DNA of 64,000 nt from Daucus carota subsp. sativus (GCF_001625215.2 NC_030384.2:37172390-37236389); one strand, 5' to 3'. Numbered from the stretch's first letter, positions 47,401 through 60,418 are shown. The notes: generated by a model not told the origin, from the sequence alone. A program made the numbers and translations.

Positions 47401-47680
47401 AAATGACATATTTTGTTTAATTCTCACCAGATGCGCAATAAGGTTAGAATTTAGCCAGCGCGCATTGCGTGGCATACATCTAGACGTGAGGGAAAAGTGT
47501 TCACCTATCACCCTTTCCTTATGTGTTATTATTGTTGATTTTCCTATAATAGTTTAGTTCATTCTGCAATTTTACTAATTATGTGTTTTTCATCAGCAAT
47601 GTGGTGAAACCGAGGACATTCTGCCTGATCAGATCAAAGCAGTTCTTCTAGATTCGGCTGGTTTTCATGGAGCAATTTAG
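44401..47680 (+). CDS. ICE1: bHLH transcription factor, ICE1/SCREAM type
   Basis: Four exons, 44401-45378, 45844-46068, 46649-46819 and 47597-47680, give 485 residues (Arabidopsis ICE1 has 494). The N-terminal half is Ser/Asn/Gly-rich with the conserved [10 protein letters not shown] block and [10 protein letters not shown]. The basic region [17 protein letters not shown] and helix-loop-helix (about residues 297-355) span the exon 1/2 junction: ...[28 protein letters not shown] linker with VKEE (possible SUMO site) and SSMPSP (Ser-Pro phosphosite) follows. The C-terminal ACT-like domain runs [16 protein letters not shown]...[15 protein letters not shown] to [20 protein letters not shown]. Family proteins bind E-boxes, activate CBF/DREB1 genes in the cold, and pair with SPCH, MUTE and FAMA in stomatal development. 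ICE1 and SCRM2 orthology cannot be separated here. Confidence 0.96.
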
Positions 47681-50345
47681 CTGTGCATCTGCATCTGCAT
47701 TACACAGAAAAGGATATAGTATAATGGAATGTTAGTTTTCCCTACTTGACTTGACAAGTTTTCTTAGCAGTGAGTTTCGTATGAATAATTAGTAATTTTT
47801 ATTCGCTTTTGGTGGTAGTATAACAATTAGCATTGTTAACTGTAATTCTATTTTGTTGATGGTAAAGAGTTTCAAAAGTTGGGTAACTGTATGCTCAAGA
47901 TAATAATGCTTGGGTAGTATTTACTCACAATGTTTTGTTTCCATCTTGCATATTGTAAACTTTTCTAAAAGAATTTGTTTGAACCAAAGGAGCAGACTTT
48001 ATATATTAATCATATGATGCAAATACATTCCTGCTGCATCTTCCATCAGACTTTCAGTCTAATGGAGGATTAAAGAAACAATTTTTTTTCTTGATGAACC
48101 CCTTGATTTGCAAGCCTAATATCTGGCTCGATTTCCCTCCCTGTAGCAGTGCACAAGCTCTGCCTCCGATCCGATTTTGCTATGACTTCCTAACACACAG
48201 CCACCTCCTTGATAGCTCTCCTCACCAAGAATTTGCACACATGCAATGTTATCTCCTGTACCAGTAGATTCTCTAGGACAACAAGTCTTGCTAATTCAAG
48301 TCCTTCAGCCACAGCCGGAACCTCAACTTTGAAACCATTGCAGACACCAAATCTTAAAGAAAATGCTGCAATGAACCCAATTACAACTACAACCTTAAGC
48401 ACAGCTTTGAAAGAGTTGCAGACACCTAACCTTGAACAAAATGCTGAAGTAACCCAACTCTCCACCCCTGCAGGTCCAGGGGATCCTTTTTTATGCAATC
48501 TTCTTAAGCACTGGTTTTATGCTTTGCAACACGATATCATTTTTTTTTTAAAAGATAGCCCCATGCTCGTCCAAAGGTATATATTTGCAAGAGCATGTCC
48601 AAGGTCACAACATCGTTACACTTTTTCCTTGTCAATGCTGTAACATCGATTGCTAGTGGTTGGTATATTTCTCATATATTTTGGAGAACTTTGGTCATGA
48701 CTCTGGATGGTGCAGGCTCAACACTCACTTGTGGCTTCTCCTACAACCTGAAATTTGTCGACCCCTCTTAGTGGAGATACATGTTGATGCATCCGTAGGA
48801 GCAGTAGCTGCTGCCTTCATCTACCTCTTTGCGTTTTTGTTTGCAATTCTTAATCATTTAAGACAATTTTCTTGAGTTTTCGTTGTTGCTTTCTGAATTT
48901 GTCGGTTTTAGTGAACTCTGATCAAATTCTTCATTCAGATATGCAAAACTTTCAGCTGCTTCCATCATTAGTTCCTTTGTTCTCCTTGAATACTAGTTCA
49001 CAATTTTCTTTTATGCACAAATCTTTTGCTTCCTGCAACTTTACGAGTGCATATAGTTTTTTAATCTTTTTCCTCTTAGTTACTTTTGCTGCTTCCTTCC
49101 TCATGTCAGGTTCTCTTTTTTGCCATATCGTTATCTGATGTGTTCTACCCCGATTTCCAACGCCGCAGGACCTGTGGTACTACCTTGTAAATCTTCAATC
49201 TGAATCGCCGGCTTTCAATGATAGACCTGACCAAACTTAAGTGGTTTACATACTGCAGATTCTCCGTACACACGCTAAAATGCTGCATCAAAATAAAAAT
49301 CTCGCAGCCGCTGAACCTTGAATTGCTCTGGTGAAGTTTCGATCTACTGCCTGGTTGTATGAAAGTTAGAACTTAGAATCATAACTTTCTTCTTTTGAAG
49401 GTGTTGAAGGGCACAACCTTGAGGTTGTTTCCGCATTCATCATCTTTTTTAAAGCCTTCTTAATTTTCTGAACAGAGATAAAATTCGAAGGAGATGCCTA
49501 TTGGCAAACTCATCCTGCTCGTAGATGTTATGCCAGTATCAGGGGCGTTTAGTACAATTACTTCCAGCACGTAGGGTCCAAGAAAGTGGTAAACGCAATA
49601 TTAACAATCCTTCTGCTGTTGAGTGGGAGTTGAATGCAAACCATTCCACAGGAGGTGCTTTCCACGTTCTCCATAATGTTTATCATTTAGGAAACTACTA
49701 ATCTGAGAAACAGCTACAGCAAAACTTTGTCCTGGATACTCATGTGTTATGAAACCTTCAACTTGTGGCTTAAATGCCGCAGCTTATCATAATAAGTAAA
49801 AGAATCTACTCCACAAGAGCCCCTCCAACATCCAAACCACTAAAAATGGGGTTGTTACATTTAAAAATAAAATTCATAAAGAATTTGTATAAATAACAAA
49901 ACTCCATATTATTTATTATTTTATTAATAAATTATATTCAATTCATAAATAATTTGAAAAATTCATAAATAATTTGAAAAATAATAAATTATTATTTTTG
50001 AAATATTATCAATCATCTGATTCCACTCAAATACAATATTGTGATTTTTTTTTTCAAAAAAAAAACACGTTTTTTTTCATATAAGCCAACAATGTTATTA
50101 TTTTTTCGTCCACAACACTTCACCATTTTTTAAGAAAATATTAAAAGAATGTTTTAAAATTCAGATAAATGAGTAACCAAGCAAATGATTCTGATATAAA
50201 GTCGCAAGAAAAGTGCAGATTGTTTAAAAATTGTAGCATGCCAAAACAAAAATTAGCAGTGCTAATTTGACGAAGGGAAACCATATGGAGTATATAAAAT
50301 CCCAAGAATCTAGGTGCCTATAATCATCAATTGCTCAAAAACAGG
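47681..50345. other. ICE1 3' flank and intergenic region
   Basis: No gene can be supported firmly. The frame 48209-48643 contains a repeated phrase, LQTPNLKENA and LQTPNLEQNAE, from a degenerate internal duplication (about 48330-48440). On the opposite strand the same stretch reads AVAEGLELARLVVLENLL and, further on, REGNRARY, which faintly recalls an RNase H-like remnant. At about 49935-49985 a 20-bp unit (ATTCATAAATAATTTGAAAA) is repeated. The end near 50345 may be the ER-ANT1 promoter or leader. Confidence 0.4.
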
Positions 50346-50968
50346 CCCTGCCTGCTGCTTGGTTTGTCTCGGGAACAACATCCCTATCCTCCCTCCCTTC
50401 CAACTTGCACAGATCATAAGAGGTTACCATTTTCCCACCATTCGTTAATCTTTCTCTCATTTATGTATTCACTTATCTATATCTTTTCTTCTTTATAATA
50501 TCACCATTTTGTTGCCAATGCTATGCAATTGTTTCCATTCATTGTAATTGAATTTGAGCATCATTGATTCTTTGATGATTTTTTTACATAATATTGTTCC
50601 TTTGACATCCGGCTGATTTGGGTCTTGGTCATTACTATATTAGTTTTTGTTAGCAATGTACATGAACAAAGAAATTGAAGAAAAATGAAGATTGATGGAT
50701 TAGAGAGAAATGAATGGGATTTTCACACAATTGTATTTATAATTGGGGGTTTGTTGGAGTTATGTACTTTATATAGAATGAGATGCAATACGGGTTTTCG
50801 CAGAAAAGACTTATAACTATTGCCGGATAATGTGTCGATTGCTTGATTGTAAATGATCTCTTTCGTTTTTAATGTTTGTATGAGGAGTTCTGTGATTAGT
50901 TTTAAGTACATATAGTGTTATATATACATACTTGTACAGTTTACTTGGGAAAGAGGGAGAGGTTGGGA

Positions 50969-53267
50969 ATGAAGCCGCAGTCAGAAAGATTCTCGGTTGA
51001 TTTTATGATGGGAGGGATGGCAGCTATTGTATCAAAGAGCGCAGCTGCCCCCATCGAGAGAGTAAAACTTTTGTTGCAAAATCAAGGCGAATTGTTGAAA
51101 AGGGGACAGCTTAAGAGACCCTATACGGGTATTGGTGACTGCTTTGGAAGGATCTTGAGAGATGAGGGTGTATTGTCTTTCTGGAGAGGTCACCAGGCAA
51201 ATGTCATACGCTATTTTCCGACTCAGGTAACTACTTTTCCTTGTATTAAATCTGAACTGATTTTACCTTGTAACCAAATTATAGTATTATTTATTCTATG
51301 CTGATTTGATTTCTCAATATGTTCTTATTCATTGCTGTGGAAATGTTAGTATGACTCCTTAAATTTAAGTACAGGTGCAGCTATAGTAATGGTTTCCACT
51401 TGAAATGTTAGTATGTCTCCTTAAATTTAAGTACAGGTGCAGCTATAGTAATGGTTTCCGCTTGTTATAATCTGTAGACATTAATTTCAGATTGAATTGC
51501 TGTACATGGATTATCAGTTTTCTTTGGATGATTGGTAGATGTGCTTTATTTCTGTAGCTTTGTTTCAAGTGGCTTTTTCTGGATCGGCTTAGAAGTTAGA
51601 ACTAGAATATTACCATGACATTTTGCACTTGAATCACCTTTTTTCTGAATTTAAGGCTGTGTTCACTTCATGGAATGGAATGCGGGGAGAATCGAATGAA
51701 AAATTATATAGAAGTTTTAAGGAGAAAGAAGAAAGTATGAGATAATGGTGACAAAATATGAATGTAGTTAATTTTTTTGTGAGAAAGATTGTGAAGAAAC
51801 ATGATGTTGAAATGGAATGAGCATTCCTTCCAAAACATGTGGGTTAGAGTTATAGTTAAAATAGTAAGGTTGGAATGATTGAAGGAATGAAAATTATATA
51901 CATTTTCTTTGATCAACACTATTTTAGAGTACAAAATTCATTCCATTCTCCCTCCATTCCATTCACTCCAAGTGAACACAACCTAAGTGTTTAATGATGT
52001 GCCCCTTTATTTTGTGATTAAGAGCTTGCTGTATATATCTGATTATGGACTTTATAATAATTTGGTTTGGGGTTTTACTGAAACAACCGTCGTGGCCCTT
52101 TATTTTTTATTTATGGACACAAAAAATTTGAAATCATATTTAAGAGTTTCTAAGTGTTATCAGGTAATATACTGATATGTTCTTATCAATTTTCTTGAAG
52201 AAATGTAGGTATATTCATTATGTTGCTTATTGAAGTGTTTGTATACGAGCATCTGGCCGAATGTTGTTACTAAAGACAATTTTCTGGATTGTGCATAGTC
52301 CTTCAACTTCGCTTTCAAAGGCTACTTCAAGGGCTTATTTGGATGCTCAAAAGAGAAGGATGGGTACTTGAAGTGGTTTGCTGGAAATATTGCTTCAGGA
52401 AGTGCTGCTGGTGCCACCACATCATTGTTTCTATATCACCTTGATTATGCACGCACTCGTTTAGGAACTGATTCAAAATGGTGTCCAGTTAACGGGCAGC
52501 GTCAATACAAAGGATTGACTGATGTTTATCGTCAAACATGGGCAAGTGATGGCATCAAGGGCCTATATCGAGGATTCGGAGCATCAATTGTAGGAATCAC
52601 TCTGTACAGAGGCATGTACTTTGGGCTATACGACACCATGAAACCTGTTGTTTTAGTTGGACAATTGCAGGCAAGTAAATTCTCCTTGTGTAAAGTTAAA
52701 TGCCTGTGGCTTGTTAGTCCTCATGAGAATAAACTTTCACTGTTTTCCGGAAACATGGTGCACGAGCTTCAATCACACTAAATATGAATTCTGCTACATT
52801 TGGGGTCTCCATGAAAATTCAGCACATCTTGCCTACGTTATCATCTGAGTTATGATAAATTTTTAATTAGTTGGTGTGAAGCATCATGCGTTGTTATCTG
52901 TTGATATATTTGCATAGTTTTCTATTGTCAAAAGTTGACTGCTGACCCTGAACTTAAATTGCAGGATAATTTCTTTGCAAGTTTTTTGCTAGGATGGAGC
53001 ATAACAACAGTTTCTGGGGTCTGTGCATACCCCTTTGACACAGTGCGGCGCAGAATGATGCTAACCTCTGGTCAACCAATAAAGTACCGTAATCCCTTAC
53101 ATGCATTTCGAGAGATTGTTCGCCTTGAAGGTTTCAGTGCACTATTTCGTGGAGTGAGTGCAAACATGCTTCTTGGTGTAGCAGGGGCCGGGGTCCTTGC
53201 AGGATATGATCAACTTGCACGAATAGTTTACAGAAAAGGTGAGCGTACTGAACCACAAAGAGTTTAA
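50969..53267 (+). CDS. ER-ANT1: endoplasmic reticulum adenine nucleotide transporter (ER-ANT1 type)
   Basis: Three exons, 50969-51226, 52299-52670 and 52965-53267; 310 residues. Carrier signatures are [20 protein letters not shown] and [14 protein letters not shown]; the RRRMM(M/L) block marks ADP/ATP carriers. It lacks the long mitochondrial presequence of plant AACs and starts directly with [16 protein letters not shown]. It also has the ER-ANT1-type stretch [23 protein letters not shown]. In the family this protein exchanges ATP and ADP across the ER membrane. Intron 2 begins with GC (CAG|GCAAGT) rather than GT; the join is fixed by phase and by similarity ([12 protein letters not shown]). 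Intron 1 carries a tandem duplication and a Tourist MITE. A late donor-like GTGAGC at 53239 leaves open a differently spliced C-terminus. Confidence 0.93.
51340..51464. repeat. 62-bp tandem duplication in ER-ANT1 intron 1
   Basis: AAATGTTAGTATG(A/T)CTCC... to ...GGTTTCC(A/G)CTTG occurs twice in a row with a period of 62 bp and about two differences. It is a recent local duplication. Confidence 0.85.
51655..51983. mobile_element. Tourist/PIF-Harbinger-type MITE in ER-ANT1 intron 1
   Basis: TIRs GGCTGTGTTCACTT (51655) and AAGTGAACACAACC (ending 51983) are flanked by TAA on both sides (51652-51654, 51984-51986). 329 bp, non-coding. It is the same family as 25882-26180, which is in the opposite orientation. 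Confidence 0.9.
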
Positions 53268-53429
53268 AGTAGAATTCTGGTTCTTGCCAGATGTGGAATG
53301 CTCAAAGAAATTCTTCAGCTGTGATGGATTCCTATACCTGACGAATGCTCATGAAGACAAAGAGAGAAATGATGGACACAATCTACTTGAGGGTTCCCCT
53401 GGACAGGCAGAAATGTCATAGATGCAACT

Positions 53430-54099
53430 GATTTTTCGTAGCCACTGTATGTTTTAGTGATTAACTTCCACATTGTCTATCTCTCCCCTGATACTAAAGA
53501 TAGAAGAAATATACATTTAATGTTACAGAAGGTAGGAAGATTTACCTGGAGTTTGTACAGTCAACAGCTACATACATGATTAGTTTGTGGACCAAATTTT
53601 AGCTAATTTTCTACAGTTACTACTTAAAAGGAGCTCATTTTGTTTTACTTGGTTAAAGAAAACAATTGTACAAAATAAACAATTAAAAGATTTTGAAAAA
53701 CCGAATACAGGCACATTGAAAAAGAATATGAGAATTTTCTCAGAAGATAATACATATTAAATATTAGAAACAGTGGGAGAAAACAAGCAAACACAGGAGA
53801 GAAACTGGAAATTAGGAGAAAAATCATAAAATTATCATAAAAACTCAGAAATTCAAATAGAATTAAAAGAAAGAAAAAGGTGAAAATCAAATAATATTAC
53901 TTCTTCTATATCAAAATAAGTGTTGCAATATATTTTTCTGTACTTTAACTTTTAATATTTATTTTCATAATAATTTATCATCTATATTTTTTTATCAATA
54001 AAGAGGAAACATTGCAAGTACCAGCGTAGTTATACAGGGGATTACAAGCACACAGGAAAAGGGAAAGTGAAAGAATTATATAGGAAATATGAAACACGT
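53430..54099. other. ER-ANT1 3' flank and aspartokinase upstream region
   Basis: No gene. The stretch 53640-54000 is A-rich on the plus strand. The frame on the minus strand 53978-54202 overlaps the aspartokinase promoter and leader and is not accepted as a gene. Confidence 0.4.
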
Positions 54100-54108
54100 T
54101 ATATAAAT
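54100..54108 (+). promoter_or_regulatory. TATA box of the aspartokinase gene
   Basis: TATATAAAT is followed by a GC-richer leader (54130-54258). The leader ends at a splice donor TTCAG|GTATAT (54258/54259). The matching acceptor is TTCTGCAG at 55080, so the gene has an 822-bp 5'-UTR intron, followed by a second untranslated stretch 55081-55245. Confidence 0.6.
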
Positions 54109-55245
54109 AATCTAGTATATAGTACAAGGCGCCGCCGCGTCTCAAGAAATTTCTCGCTAACTCTTCAAGCTCCTCCTTGTCGTCATTCTCTCCCGTCTCC
54201 ATTTTCCGGCGGCTACATACTCATACCCTAATATTTCGTTCTTAAATCTCTCGTTCAGGTATATAAGTGACATTTAAACTTCTATCATTTCTCGCTATCG
54301 TTTTGTTTGTTTGTGTGTGAATTGAATAATTGCGCTTGTTCTATTTATCTTAAATTGATCTATCTCTGTTTAATATTGCTCTCGATCTGGTTCACTTTGT
54401 TGCGGTGTGTATGCATTTAATGTGTTTGTTGTGTTTATATGATTTGTACTGTTTGATTTGATAATTTGTTTGTTAGCTACATTTTTGTTATTAGTTAGTG
54501 GATGCTTGTTGTAGAATATCGGTAATTAGTTGATGTCTTTGAGTCGCAATACATCGTTGGAATTAGTTGATGTAACGTGTGTGGTCAGGATGAAGGTATA
54601 ATAATGATGCGGTGGAAATGTGGGGCTATTTGCTCAAGTATTATGCAGAGTCGAAATTATATCATATATCTCATTTCGATCAAGCATAAGAAGGATATTG
54701 GTCATTGTCATTGGTGGTGATGGTGATCCACCCTTGTACTAAGGTCATAAGTGGTGATTACAGCATGTTATGTTGTATATCTTTCTGTTGATCAGACTAC
54801 TTCAGCTCCAATATGTTTTTTTTTTTGTCTCGGTCAAAATTTGATAAACTGAGAATTCATGTGTTCATAAGCTGTTCATCTACTTGTCCAGTGTTGGCAA
54901 ATTTGTATTTCTTAAGCTTCTATGAAAAGAAACCTTGAATTGAGTAGCAATAACAGACATGTACTGAATGAATTTAGTCTAATTTGATTAGTTGGTATAT
55001 AGATTTTGAAGCATTGTTTATCTGCTTTTTTTCATAAAGTTTGAGGTATATTCATTCCAGCTTTATGTTGAATTCTGCAGGACACTATACACGTGAAGTG
55101 AGTGCCTATCAGCCGAGGAAAAACTTTTAGCAGGGAGAGCCAATAAAGAATTGGGCTCTCTCTGCTGCTGAAAATTACATATCTGCGTTATTAGTCGAAT
55201 TTTCTTATATTATTAAAAGAACATTTATACTCTTATTACTGTGTC

Positions 55246-58200
55246 ATGGCGACTGCAATGCATTTATGTGGAATTAAGTCACCATCATCTGCATTATCAA
55301 TGAGAGCTCTGAAGAGCCAACCTATGTTGCCAAAACATAGACTTAATTTTGCTGCATCTGTGGGCTCCATCGTTGGATCGTGCACAGCTCCAAAGAGTTT
55401 ATGTGGAAAAAGAGTTTTAAGTATCTGCTGTGAGGGAGGAAATATAGATGTGCTCCACAGGAGTGAGACAGAAAATCAAAGTCTCAAAGGAGTATCTAGT
55501 GAACTAACATGTGTGATGAAATTTGGTGGATCATCACTGGCCTCGGCGGAGAGGATGAGGGAAGTAGCTGAACTTATCCTTAGCTTTCCAGAAGAAAGGC
55601 CTGTAATAGTTCTTTCTGCTATGGGAAAGACAACTAACAATCTTTTACTGGTATTGTTACTTTTGCTATTTTTTTAGTTATTCTTCAGCATAAAACTTTT
55701 TGGCTATCGCTATATTTTCAAGAATTCTTCCACAAAGTATAAAGCAAATTTGTTGGCTTGTATCACAGGCCGGAGAAAAGGCTGTCAGTTGCGGCGTGTC
55801 TAATGTCACTGATATTGATGAGCTGACCACTCTGAAAGAATTACATTTGAGGTAGAAGTATTCGTGTTATATTCCTTTTCATGTTTTTTCTTTCTGTTTT
55901 TAAGTCAATGTACATTTTGTTATTGTACATGCATTCTGATTATATTTTCTTTGTATATTTGAGTATTTAGGACTGTTGTTGAGCTTGGAATAGAAAGATC
56001 CACCATTTTATGTGAGTTTTTATTTCACCAATCCAGTGAAGTTTTTATACTGAGTTTATGTTGTGACACAGCTGATAAGCAGTTCTTTTGTTTTTGTAAA
56101 TTTTTGCAGCACATCTAGAGGAATTGGAACAACTTCTGAGTGGGATTGCTATGATGAAAGAGTTAACGCCCCGCACAAGAGACTTTTTAGTATCATTTGG
56201 GGAATGCATGTCCACAAGAATATTTTCCGCATATTTGAACAAGATTGGTGTTAAAGCCCGCCAAGTATGTCATCTTTTGATATTAGATACCTTAATTAAA
56301 AATGAAAACACATCTCCAACTTAATACCTAGCTAAGTATTACTCCCTCCGCCCCCCCTGAGTTGTATACATTGGGGAACGGGGAAGCGGCACACACTTTA
56401 ATGTTTTTGTTAAGTATAGCTCTGTAACTTATTTTAAGATTTTCTTTTTCTGAATTAAAATTTGAATGTTAAATTTTTATTTAGAAAAAAGTTATTTGAA
56501 ATAAATTATAGAACTATATTTTACAGGAGCATTAAAGTGTGTGTCGAACAGTGTAATAAAACGTATAGAATTGAATGGGACTGAGGGAGTATGAATTTAA
56601 AATTCCTGGTTATAATATTTGCGCAGAAGTGAGTATACATTTTTAGCCGAGAATTTAGATCGGAAAGTACTTCCACTGCATGTTTGTTTTCAGAAGGATA
56701 TTAGTTGTACTGAATTAATGATTCATCTTTGACATTAGGAATATGTTTGTTGTGATATTGGTTGACACCCATTATGTACTTGATGGTCAAACATCTTCTG
56801 TACATATTGGTTATTTTCCACACAACACTTCTGATTGTGGCTTATGTGGATTGGTGTGAATGCTTTGCAGTATGATGCATTTGCAATTGGTTTTATTACG
56901 AACGATGATTTTACAAATGCGGATATTTTGGAAGCAACTTATCCAGCTGTTGCGAAGAGATTACACGGTGATTGGATTGCTGATCCTGCTATTCCTGTTG
57001 TCACTGGCTTTCTTGGAAAGGTGTTTACCCCTTGTTCTGGTTTGGTCTCATCTACTAATTATTTATAATTTAAAAATGAAAAGTAAGGTCATGCATGATT
57101 TTTTTTGAATACTGGGCTAGAAAAGAAAATGAAATATTGCTCAAGAATACACACACACACACACACAAAATATTAGCTTCTGATTTGTATACAAGTTGTA
57201 TGACATTATGCCTGTATATGCTAACATTGGAATATCTTGATTTTTTGTTATTAGGGGTGGAAGTCCTGTGCAGTGACTACCTTAGGTAGAGGTGGTAGTG
57301 ATTTGACGGCGACAACCATTGGCAAAGCATTGGGGTTGCGAGAAATTCAGGTTTGAGTTGCTTCACGGGATCATTTTTTCTCTGTGGATAGTTGTATACA
57401 TTCACTAAAGCTGCTCATGCACTTTTTATAGGTCTGGAAAGATGTTGACGGTGTTTTAACCTGTGATCCTAATATATATCAACACGCAGAGCCAGTGCCA
57501 TATTTGACTTTTGATGAGGCTGCTGAACTTGCTTATTTTGGAGCTCAGGTATTATCTTAGTCAACTCATTGGAACTTTATAGAGTATAAGCTGTCTGCTT
57601 TTCTTGTATTTTCATTGGCACAACCTTGGGAGAGTCAAAGTTTGAGGTAGACCAGAGGCTCCTTGAAGTTGTTGAGCAAAACAAACTTATAAAATATTGA
57701 AAATGCCAAACCCCCCTTTACAAAGGAAGTGGACAATATTATTGAAAATTAACAAAATTAATATTCTTCTACAAGTTCTTTTGATAAATGCCTTTGTCCA
57801 AACTATCTATTGCTCAGAAGAGGTGAGATTGGAAACTTTTTACATCAGGTTTTTTCTTGAAGTAGTTCATAAAATTTACTAAAATATGGTATAGGCATCT
57901 CTTTCCACCTTGTACTTGTAGCATGTTGTGCTCTTTCTTTGCAGTCCACTAGTGTAGATTATATAAATCTTATATGTTATGATGTTTGGTAAGATGTGGT
58001 CTTAGTTATTGATCCTTTCTTTCTTTTGCAATTGATTCCTATTTTAAATCCATAGAGTATGGATTTTGTTATGTTTTGAAATTGTATAATATCAATTAGT
58101 TGCCATTTAAATAGAATAAAATCATTTCAATCTACTGGAAGTATAGTTTTCTAACCTAGCTTCAGTATTAGTCACTGTGATCCATCATCCTCAACAATAT

Positions 58201-60418
58201 TAACTAGTCATTACTGTTGCTTTTGCTACTAGTGAGTAGTGAGAGAGGAAGTTCTAGGATAAAGCAGGCTTGTAAATTTGCAATGTAAGATATTCCTATT
58301 TGAAGGCTGAGAACTAAATGGGGAGATTTGTTTTTACTAAATATCTTCCCAATTATTTCTTTCTTTTGTCACAGGTTCTGCACCCCCAATCTATGAGGCC
58401 TGCTCGAGAGGGAGATGTTCCTGTGAGGGTGAAGAATTCCTACAACCGTAATGCTCCAGGAACCTTGATAACTAGAGAAAGAGACATGAGAAAAGTATGT
58501 ATGTCAAGATATGTTTTACAATATAGTATTTATGAGGTAGAAGTGTGATATATTCCTCTTGTGTTATCCATTTTCAGGCATTGCTAACTAGCATCGTTTT
58601 GAAAAGGAATGTAACAATGTTGGATATTGTTAGCACTCGCATGCTTGGTCAGTTTGGTTTCCTTGCTAAGGTACAGAATGTTTTGTGCTTCTGTCTTTTG
58701 GTTTCTATTGGCTCATTTGATGTCTGCACACAGTGCATGTTGATATTGTTAGCAGTCTTATGCTTATAAAATTTGGTTGGAGTAATTAAGTGAAAGGATC
58801 TGTTGGAGACGTTAGTATTTAGTGGTTTACTGTGTTTGCTTGCCCATCAATTTTTTACCTCTATTGTTTCTCCTTATTTGTCGGGCTACAATTTGCAAAT
58901 GATTATAATGTTGTGAGTTGTTAGCATTGCTATAATTTATGATGACCATGTCAGTGCAATATTTGTTGAAATATTTTCATGGTCTCTGTGTAAGGTATTC
59001 TCTATCTTTGAAGATTTGGGCATTTCTGTGGATGTCGTAGCTACAAGTGAAGTTAGTATTTCTTTGACACTGGATCCATCAAAGCTTTGGAGCAGGGAAT
59101 TAATTCAGCAGGCAAGCGTACGATATCTAGCTTAATGTTAAAAAAATTCTATGAGATATACATGCAAACAGCGCTATTTTCCAGTCACCCACTATTTTGC
59201 TTCATATCAGGCTCAATTCACTGTTTGCATATTCATTTTTTTCGACATCTTCAGTTGTGATATTTAATTAACAAAGTCGTAAGACCTAAGTAAAGCCCTT
59301 TTTACCATTCATTGTGCAGGAACTCGATCATGTTGTAGAAGAACTAGAGAAAATTGCGGTGGTGAATCTCCTTCAACACAGATCTATCATCTCACTCATT
59401 GGGAATGTTCAAAGGTCTTCACTGATACTGGAGAAGGTAATAGCAATGATCTGTCCTGTTTGAGTAACATAAAAGCCTGTGAATAATTAGAAGTCACTGT
59501 TCTTTTCCTTGTATTGATTGATTATTGTCTATATCGTTGGTATTGACAAATAATGAGATGTAGTTTTTATAACCAGAACATGGTCACCTAGAAAAAGTGC
59601 CAGTTACCTTGCACAAGAACAAGTAATTTATGGAGTTGTTTGCAGGAAAAAACAACTTTCATATGAAGTAGATGATTGTGATTGGATAGCACATTACGTT
59701 GAGTTAAATCTCCTGTTCTGTGTTCCAACATAATATGCTGCCATTGCAGCATTTTCTTGCTACTTTCTGTGATACAACGAAATATATGGTGTTGCTATTT
59801 AAACTACTTGTAAAATTATGAAACTTTTGTTGGTGTTAGCCAGATCCCTTAGTTATTTTTTTTATTCTGCTCCTTGCAACTTATGTGGTGAGACAGGATT
59901 ACATTATATTTTCAAATCCAATTTAAGACATGACAGCTACTAGGTTCTGCTCAATGTGTCATTCCTGTCTCTGTATAGAAATTAATACTGTAATGCTTGA
60001 CTTTAGCCAAGTGATACATATTCTGGTTCAAGCTATTTTCCTTGTATATAAATGCTTGTTTCTAGTATTTAGCCTTCGTCTTTTCTGCTCTTTACAGGCA
60101 TTTCATGTTCTTCATGCCAATGGAGTCAATGTTCAGATGATCTCTCAAGGCGCATCTAAGGTAACACGAATTGGATATTTTGGTAGATATGTGCTCCCAG
60201 CCACCCCCACACTCACGTGCATATACATTCAACTATACATATCGCCTAATTTAGAAGTTATTTTTGTACAATTTATTCAGGTGAATATATCATTGATCGT
60301 AAACGATAGTGAATCAGAACAATGTGTGAGGGCACTCCACTATGCCTTCTTTGAGAGTGATATATCTGAAATGGTAGACAGAGGTGCATCTGGGAATGGT
60401 TCATCAACTGGTCATTGA
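55246..60418 (+). CDS. AK: aspartokinase, monofunctional, chloroplastic (lysine-sensitive type)
   Basis: Thirteen coding exons: 55246-55650, 55769-55851, 55971-56011, 56110-56264, 56871-57020, 57255-57350, 57432-57548, 58375-58494, 58578-58670, 58995-59111, 59320-59436, 60098-60160 and 60281-60418; 564 residues, close to Arabidopsis AK1-3. Residues 1 to about 85 are a Ser/Ala/Lys-rich transit peptide. The kinase domain starts [11 protein letters not shown], with GRGGSDLTA and [14 protein letters not shown] further on. Two ACT domains follow ([21 protein letters not shown]... and [13 protein letters not shown]...[17 protein letters not shown]). No homoserine dehydrogenase domain is attached, so it is the monofunctional form. 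It phosphorylates aspartate, the first step to Lys, Thr, Met and Ile in plastids; family members are feedback-inhibited by lysine, with or without S-adenosylmethionine. Intron 10 is GC-AG (CAG|GCAAGC at 59112). Intron 4 carries a Stowaway MITE. Confidence 0.96.
56342..56589. mobile_element. Stowaway MITE in aspartokinase intron 4
   Basis: Starts TA|CTCCCTCCGCCCC and ends ATGGGACTGAGGGAG|TA, with TA on both sides (56340-56341, 56590-56591). The interior is self-complementary in part. 248 bp. Confidence 0.85.

Noticed and set aside
48209-48643. 144-codon frame with a repeated LQTPNL phrase
   Set aside because: No domain, no supported start or splice sites, and the repeat is a local DNA duplication. 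The opposite-strand RNase H-like hint is too weak to call.
53978-54202. 74-codon minus-strand frame starting METGENDDKEELEELARNF
   Set aside because: It overlaps the TATA box and leader of the aspartokinase gene on the other strand. The C-terminal half is hydrophobic low-complexity A/T-rich sequence, and no family is recognised.
57150-57167. CA dinucleotide run (also about 22990-23005)
   Set aside because: Ordinary intronic microsatellites.
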